Below are positions 14,704 through 18,429 of a DNA stretch of 18,429 nt, piece after piece. How positions within the stretch are numbered: position 1 is the first letter of the stretch; every line of letters begins with the position of its first letter. The translations under genes were made by a program, and so were the position numbers. Below the pieces are notes generated by a model that saw nothing but the letters and a program-made list of their open reading frames with translations, did not search any database and had not been told where the DNA came from. Source of the DNA: Methylophaga sp. (lineage in GTDB: Bacteria; Pseudomonadota; Gammaproteobacteria; Nitrosococcales; Methylophagaceae); the NCBI GenBank assembly GCA_007117275.1, contig SKGV01000034.1:1-18429 (forward strand). The letters run 5' to 3'.

Positions 14704-15948
14704 TCAGTCCTCAAACTGATCCCATTTCTTTCGGCTTTCGCGCGCTTTGATGGTATTTTGCTCAAACCATTGTTTCTTGAGCTGCTGTTTGCGGGCAAGA
14801 CTGAGGTTAGCCTCGTACCATTTTTTCTTGATATCCGCATGTGGATTAGGGTGCAAATTGGCTTCATACCATTTCTGATGGCTGACACGCGCCTGAACCA
14901 GATTGGCCTCGTACCACTTTTTCTCAGAAGCCATTTGAGCGTCACTGTATTCGTACCAGTGTTTGTCAGTGGGTGTCTGATCCCGATTTGCTTCATACCA
15001 TTTGAGTCGCTGTTGCCGCGCTTTATCAAGATGGCTGGCCTGAAAGGCCTTTTTCACATCAGTATGGCCAACTTCGCGAAACTCATACCAATGCTTGCTA
15101 GAAGGCGTTTGCGAATTGTTTGCTTCGTACCACTTTTGCTTGCTGGCACGCAGTTTCTCGACCGTTGTTTGCAGGTTGGTTTCGTACCATTTACGTTTGG
15201 TATCCTGATGTTTGACCAGATTAGCCTCAAACCAGCGAACCTCTGATTGTTTGGCTGGAAGCTGATTAGCTTCGTACCATTTAGCTTTTTCACGCGCCAC
15301 ATGCGTGTTGGCCTCAAACCATTTGCGCTTGATGATTTTTGTTCTTACCGCAGCAATATTAGCCTCGTACCATTTTTGCTTGAGCGCTGCATGTGCGCTG
15401 GGTTGCAAATTGGCCTCATACCATTTTTGGTGGCTGACACGCGCTTGAGCCAGGTTGGCTTCGTACCATTTTTGTTTTTTTGCCATTTGGGCATCACTGA
15501 ATTCGTACCAGTGTGTTTCCGTTGGCGTTTGATCCAAGTTCGCCTGATACCATTTACTGCGCTTTTCCCGGGCAGTGAGCAGATTCTCGGCCTGCCAGCG
15601 TTTTTTGGTTTCAGAATACTGCGTTTCACTGAATTGGTACCAGTGTGTTTCTGTAGGGGTCTGGTCCAAATTCGCTTCGTACCATTTGCGTTTGGCACGA
15701 ACGGCTTCCACAGCAGATTGCAAATTGGCTTCGTACCATTTTTTCTTTGTATCTAGATGGGCCACCAAATTGGCTTGGTACCAGCGAACCTCTGATTGCT
15801 TGGTTGGGTTTTCATTGGCTTTGTACCAAGGGCGATTTTTGGCTTGTTTGCGTTTTTCCTTCGCAGTAAGCCATTTTTCACGAATACTTCGTGTGGATTG
15901 ACTGTTCATGGTGTACCACTTCGATTTGATGTTTAGTGTGCTGTTCAT
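14704..15948 (-). CDS. Uncharacterised Trp/Lys-rich protein made of about 27 WYEAN-type repeats
   Basis: I do not recognise this 414-residue protein. Almost all of it is short units of 14-19 residues opening with Trp-[Tyr/Phe]-[Glu/Gln]-Ala-Asn and usually preceded by Lys, Arg or His. Trp starts units at residues 11, 26, 41, 56, 71, 89, 103, 118, 133, 147, 161, 176, 193, 210, 224, 239, 254, 273, 287, 317, 331, 345, 360, 377, 394 and 409; residue 301 has Ala. By hand count: 26 Trp, 22 Tyr, 54 Lys, 25 Arg, 36 Glu, 13 Asp, one Gly, no Cys, giving a net charge near +30. No signal peptide or membrane segment is seen, so it is probably cytoplasmic. ATG 15948 has a strong Shine-Dalgarno (GGAGAGG, eight bases upstream). 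The frame is open further up to 16056, but without a ribosome site. Regular spacing of motifs and conserved reading frame argue that it is a real gene. Confidence 0.9.
   Translation of the reverse strand: MNSTLNIKSKWYTMNSQSTRSIREKWLTAKEKRKQAKNRPWYKANENPTKQSEVRWYQANLVAHLDTKKKWYEANLQSAVEAVRAKRKWYEANLDQTPTETHWYQFSETQYSETKKRWQAENLLTAREKRSKWYQANLDQTPTETHWYEFSDAQMAKKQKWYEANLAQARVSHQKWYEANLQPSAHAALKQKWYEANIAAVRTKIIKRKWFEANTHVAREKAKWYEANQLPAKQSEVRWFEANLVKHQDTKRKWYETNLQTTVEKLRASKQKWYEANNSQTPSSKHWYEFREVGHTDVKKAFQASHLDKARQQRLKWYEANRDQTPTDKHWYEYSDAQMASEKKWYEANLVQARVSHQKWYEANLHPNPHADIKKKWYEANLSLARKQQLKKQWFEQNTIKARESRKKWDQFED
14725..15279 (-). repeat. Second copy of the 12-unit block (units 15-26)
   Basis: Encodes residues 224-408. 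Each of its 12 units pairs in order with units 3-14 of the first copy, for example KQSEVR, QTPTDKH-WYEYSDAQMA, QARVSHQK and the final WFExN unit. In the first copy unit 8 opens with Trp-Gln; here the matching unit 20 has Ala-Phe, the only unit that has lost Trp. The copy is followed by a truncated unit (WDQFED) and the stop. Confidence 0.85.
15280..15828 (-). repeat. First copy of the 12-unit block (units 3-14)
   Basis: Encodes residues 41-223. Unit lengths run 15, 15, 18, 14, 15, 15, 14, 14, 15, 17, 17, 14; the second copy has 15, 15, 19, 14, 14, 16, 14, 14, 15, 17, 17, 15. The near-equal length series, offset about 184 codons, shows a tandem duplication of the whole block. The strongest DNA match is 15410-15469 with 14858-14917 (52 of 60 bases). 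Confidence 0.85.
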
Positions 15949-15982
15949 CTGACTTACCTCTCCGGGTATGTTTACGATTCTG

Positions 15983-16012
15983 ATACTACATGAGAAACGA
16001 TCAACACCACAA
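15983..16012 (-). promoter_or_regulatory. Possible promoter of the repeat-protein gene
   Basis: On the minus strand TTGTGG (16012-16007) and TAGTAT (15988-15983) are 18 bases apart, matching three and four consensus positions. The predicted transcript starts about 27 bases before the ATG, leaving room for the GGAGAGG ribosome site. The gene has a good start signal of its own and lies 336 bp after the Lon-like gene, so an own promoter is expected. Confidence 0.3.
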
Positions 16013-16028
16013 GTAAATACACTGCAAT

Positions 16029-16045
16029 AAAAAAAGGGCGCGCCC
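16029..16045 (-). terminator. GC palindrome followed by T6, possible terminator
   Basis: On the minus strand GGGCGCGCCC, a perfect 10-base palindrome, is followed at once by TTTTTTATT. As an RNA hairpin it gives only a 3-bp stem with a CGCG loop, so it is a short terminator at best. It lies about 240 bases after the Lon-like stop and just upstream of the proposed repeat-gene promoter, which suits ending the upstream transcript. Confidence 0.35.
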
Positions 16046-16119
16046 GCTTTCTTCAACCCCTATTTTTCAGCCTTAACTATCTGAAATTTCGATGTAATTT
16101 TTTCGACTCAATGTATTTT

Positions 16120-16257
16120 TTAATTGAAATGCAGATCCTGGGTCAGATAGCGAGGCGCAATCAATACAGTGAAATTGACAGGGTTTGCATCAGCCACTTT
16201 GGCACAACTGCATTGTGAAATCCGACCTGCTACCTGAACACCGCAGGCTAAATACAT
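16120..16257 (-). CDS. Possible 45-residue peptide, unknown
   Basis: A short frame from ATG 16257 to TAA 16120, starting 28 bases after the Lon-like stop on the same strand. The product starts MYLACGVQVAGR, has Cys5, Cys16 and Cys18 (a CSC pair), and ends in YLTQDLHFN. No family is recognised. A weak GAG lies about seven bases before the ATG. Chance open frames of this length are common in spacers, so this is only a candidate. Confidence 0.22.
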   Translation of the reverse strand: MYLACGVQVAGRISQCSCAKVADANPVNFTVLIAPRYLTQDLHFN

Positions 16258-16284
16258 CTGAGCTCGGCTGAGGATAGACGACCC

Positions 16285-18429
16285 TCAATCAGCCTCTTCT
16301 GTGTGGCTCGACTCATGATGCGATTCTTTCTCACTTTTGTGGTAGTCAGTCCATACTTGAAGACGACTGGCGACCGCGTGATTAAAGGTTGACTCAGGAT
16401 ATTCACCCATCTCGTTCTTGCTACCTGATGGCATCCCGGAAAGCAGGGCAATTGCTTGTTCAACATGATCAATGGCATAGAGATGAAAGCGCCCTTCGGC
16501 GACAGCCTTTCGGACATCAGCGCGTAACATCAAGTGCTGAACATTACTGTCTGGAATGATCACGCCTTGCTCACCGCTCAATCCATCAATAGAGCAAACA
16601 TCATAGAAGCCTTCTATTTTTTCATTCACTCCACCAATGGCCTGCACCTGCCCTTGCTGATTCATCGAACCTGTGATGGCTAATGATTGTTTGAGTGGAA
16701 GTTTGGCAACAGATGAGAGTAGCGCACACAACTCAGCGACCGTGGCGCTGTCGCCATCGATTTCACCATAGTTTTGCTCGAACACCAAACTGGCTGTCAT
16801 AGAAAGCGGTCTATCCTGCGAATAGGTTGCACCCATGTAACCACTCAGTATCAAAACACCTTTTGCATGCACACTACCGCCTAGATCGACCTCCCGCTCG
16901 ATATCGATGATAGTGTCATCACCATATCGGCAATTGGCGGTGACTTTGGCAGGTTGGGCGAAGCTGAACGTTCCCATCGTTAGAATCGACAGTGCATTCA
17001 CCTGCCCTACGATACTGCCCCTGAGATCAATCTGAATGACACTGCGTTGAATTTGCTGCAAAATGTCTCTGTGCAGTCGCTCCAGCCTGTATTGTCGTTG
17101 CTGCAATGCCTTTTCAACATGCTGACGACCTATCAGTTGGGCATTGTCCTTGGCAGACCAGAATGCTGACTCACGCAGCAAATCGGTCAAATTGCCGAGA
17201 TGTAAGGCCAGTGAATGGCTATCTTCCGCGTCACGCGACGCGTGCTCAATCACTCTGGCAACCGCATCACGCTGCATCGCAGGCAGTCCCTGCTTGTTCA
17301 GGGTGGTAGCAATCATTCTGGCGTATAGCATGTGATGTGCTGGATTGCGGTATAAGTGTTCTTCAAAATCAGCCACCACCTTGAACAGGCGAGCAAACTC
17401 CGGATCTATCTCATACAGTTCATAGTACCAACGGCGATCACCCAACAGCACCACTTTGATATTAAGTGGAGCGGGTTCTGGCTCTAAGGAAACTGTCGAC
17501 ACCAGACTGTACATTCGTTCAAGTGTGTCGAAACGAATCTCCCTGGATAGCAGCGCCCGTTTCAAGCCTTCCCATGCATATGGTTGCATCAACAACTGTT
17601 CTGCATCCAAGATCAAAAATCCACCATTGGCGCGATGAACTGCACCGGCTTTGATTAGACTAAAGTCAGTCACTAAAGCGCCCATCATCGCCATATTTTC
17701 AACACAACCTAATAAAGTCTGATGGTTTGGCAGGTTTTCGTAGATGACCGGCGCGCCCTCAAGATGTGAGTTATCTACCAGCAAGTTCACCTGATATCGG
17801 CGCAGCAGGTTATGATCTTTGGCCACATTGCTTTCTTCGACCTGCTCATCCGATTTGAGGAAGGCATCGAGATTGTCGCGAATATCCGTCTGCATCATGT
17901 CAAAATAGACTTGCAGACGCTCAGACTTTTGGTAAGCACGTCTCAGTGTGTCGAGCTGATGGCTGATAATCTCAGAGGCAACTTCCTCATTGAGTGCATG
18001 AATTTTTTTAAGATTCCCTCGCTCCCACTCATCGAGCTCCAGTAAGGTATGCTGCAAATCCTCATGCAGACTAGCAATCGCAGCTTCAGTTTGTTCTTGT
18101 TCAGCAAGGGGTAATTGCTCAAATTGGTCAGACGTCACTGGTTCACCGTCTCTCTTGGCGGCAAAGGCATAACTACCATCTTGAAGCCTCAGCAGTACCA
18201 CCCCTTTTTTGTCGGCCTCTGCCTGTAGAATGCCAAACAGATGGATACGCTGTTTTCGAGTTTTTTCATCAATTGCACGCAGACGACCACGGTAATATTC
18301 GTCGTCAAATGCGTGCGGCAAGTCAGTCTGTAACTGGCGGATAGTTCGCTCGATGTCATGGCGCAGTTGCCCCCCCTGACCAGCAGGCAGGGACAGCGCC
18401 CAGGGTTTTTGTGGATCTGTAAAATTATG
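16285..18429 (-). CDS. Lon-like ATP-dependent protease (COG1067/LonB type), 5' end outside window
   Basis: An AAA+ serine protease of the Lon superfamily without the classical Lon N-domain; related to E. coli YcbZ/LonH and archaeal LonB. 714 residues are visible and the frame is open at the right edge, so the start and the Walker A motif lie outside. Numbers here count from codon 18319-18321. A long charged helical insertion spans about 80-165. A Walker B-like GGFLILDAEQLL is at 233-244, followed by the VVLLGDRRWYYELYEIDPEFARLFKV sensor and arginine-finger region (290-315), here split: DRRWYYEL and DPEFARLFK. The C-terminal Lon protease domain shows GDSATVAELCALLSS with catalytic Ser525, and GGVNEKIEGF with Lys568. 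The tail after 630 is hydrophilic and rich in Glu, Ser and His. It is upstream of, and in line with, the repeat-protein gene. Confidence 0.92.
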   Translation of the reverse strand, partial: HNFTDPQKPWALSLPAGQGGQLRHDIERTIRQLQTDLPHAFDDEYYRGRLRAIDEKTRKQRIHLFGILQAEADKKGVVLLRLQDGSYAFAAKRDGEPVTSDQFEQLPLAEQEQTEAAIASLHEDLQHTLLELDEWERGNLKKIHALNEEVASEIISHQLDTLRRAYQKSERLQVYFDMMQTDIRDNLDAFLKSDEQVEESNVAKDHNLLRRYQVNLLVDNSHLEGAPVIYENLPNHQTLLGCVENMAMMGALVTDFSLIKAGAVHRANGGFLILDAEQLLMQPYAWEGLKRALLSREIRFDTLERMYSLVSTVSLEPEPAPLNIKVVLLGDRRWYYELYEIDPEFARLFKVVADFEEHLYRNPAHHMLYARMIATTLNKQGLPAMQRDAVARVIEHASRDAEDSHSLALHLGNLTDLLRESAFWSAKDNAQLIGRQHVEKALQQRQYRLERLHRDILQQIQRSVIQIDLRGSIVGQVNALSILTMGTFSFAQPAKVTANCRYGDDTIIDIEREVDLGGSVHAKGVLILSGYMGATYSQDRPLSMTASLVFEQNYGEIDGDSATVAELCALLSSVAKLPLKQSLAITGSMNQQGQVQAIGGVNEKIEGFYDVCSIDGLSGEQGVIIPDSNVQHLMLRADVRKAVAEGRFHLYAIDHVEQAIALLSGMPSGSKNEMGEYPESTFNHAVASRLQVWTDYHKSEKESHHESSHTEEAD

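Larger units (their letters stand above)
15949..16284. other. 336-bp spacer between the Lon-like and repeat-protein genes
   Basis: The longest spacer in the window. From right to left it holds a possible 45-codon minus-strand reading frame (16120-16257), an A/T-rich stretch (about 16080-16130), the GC-rich palindrome with a T-run (16029-16045), a weak promoter (15983-16012) and the ribosome site of the repeat gene. I see no tRNA or insertion sequence. Confidence 0.6.

Noticed and set aside
14758..15756. Two long plus-strand open frames (14758-15246 and 15247-15756) opposite the repeat gene
   Set aside because: They are antisense shadows. The repeated Trp-Tyr-Glu-Ala-Asn codons lack stops when read backwards, giving hydrophobic VPF-rich nonsense. 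They have no ribosome sites, and the minus-strand frame has a strong one.
14704..15948. CRISPR-like pattern of short DNA repeats every 42-57 bases
   Set aside because: The repeated core (about TACCATTT with GCTTC) is short and varies by silent changes, all unit lengths are multiples of three, and the frame is coding throughout. No cas genes are present.
15949..16056. N-terminal extension of the repeat protein to 16056
   Set aside because: The extra 36 residues include Cys and Gly unlike the rest, and the GGAGAGG ribosome site points to ATG 15948.
16248..16517. 89-codon minus-strand frame overlapping the end of the Lon-like gene
   Set aside because: It lies in another frame almost entirely within the conserved protease coding region and shows no independent start signal.

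Overview
The window looks like the chromosome of a gammaproteobacterium. Two gene orders typical of that class are present: ndk-rlmN-pilW-rodZ-ispG-hisS on the minus strand, and nadK-recN-fur-bamE. PilW points to type IV pili and BamE to an outer membrane. It is unlikely to be enteric, because hisS is followed by pgi rather than by yfgM-bamB-der, and fur sits between recN and bamE as in Pseudomonas-like genomes. I cannot name a genus. No tRNA, rRNA, insertion sequence, phage gene or CRISPR array was seen.

Layout. Positions 1-2540 (+) hold the 3' part of glgB (glycogen branching enzyme) followed one base later by a class I-like ppk2 (polyphosphate kinase 2). Converging on them, across a hairpin at 2542-2567, is a tightly packed seven-gene minus-strand operon running from ndk (9882) down to pgi (2570). 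Five of its junctions overlap or touch. An extended -10 promoter with a 15-bp perfect palindrome lies in front of ndk. Divergent to it run nadK and recN (10060-12596, +), which overlap by 7 bases. Then come fur (-) and the divergent bamE (+).

Positions 14002-16284 are the unusual part. A gloC-like metallo-hydrolase gene lies downstream of a gene (14704-15948, -) for a 414-residue cytoplasmic protein that I do not recognise. That protein is built almost entirely from about 27 short units of 14-19 residues, each opening with a Lys-Trp-Tyr-Glu-Ala-Asn type motif. Units 3-14 and 15-26 match one to one, so the protein is a duplicated 12-unit block. It contains 26 Trp, no Cys and one Gly, and is strongly basic. 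It has its own Shine-Dalgarno site and a plausible promoter. No candidate modification enzyme lies next to it. Upstream, after a 336-bp spacer that may encode a 45-residue peptide, is the 3' part of a Lon-like (COG1067/LonB-type) protease that runs off the right edge.

How the genes fit together. glgB, ppk2 and pgi form a storage and sugar-phosphate group. The ndk-pgi operon mixes nucleotide balance, rRNA/tRNA decoding, pilus assembly, cell shape and isoprenoid synthesis. nadK-recN-fur-bamE is conserved housekeeping. The repeat-protein locus is the best candidate for something undescribed; its function is not deducible from sequence alone.
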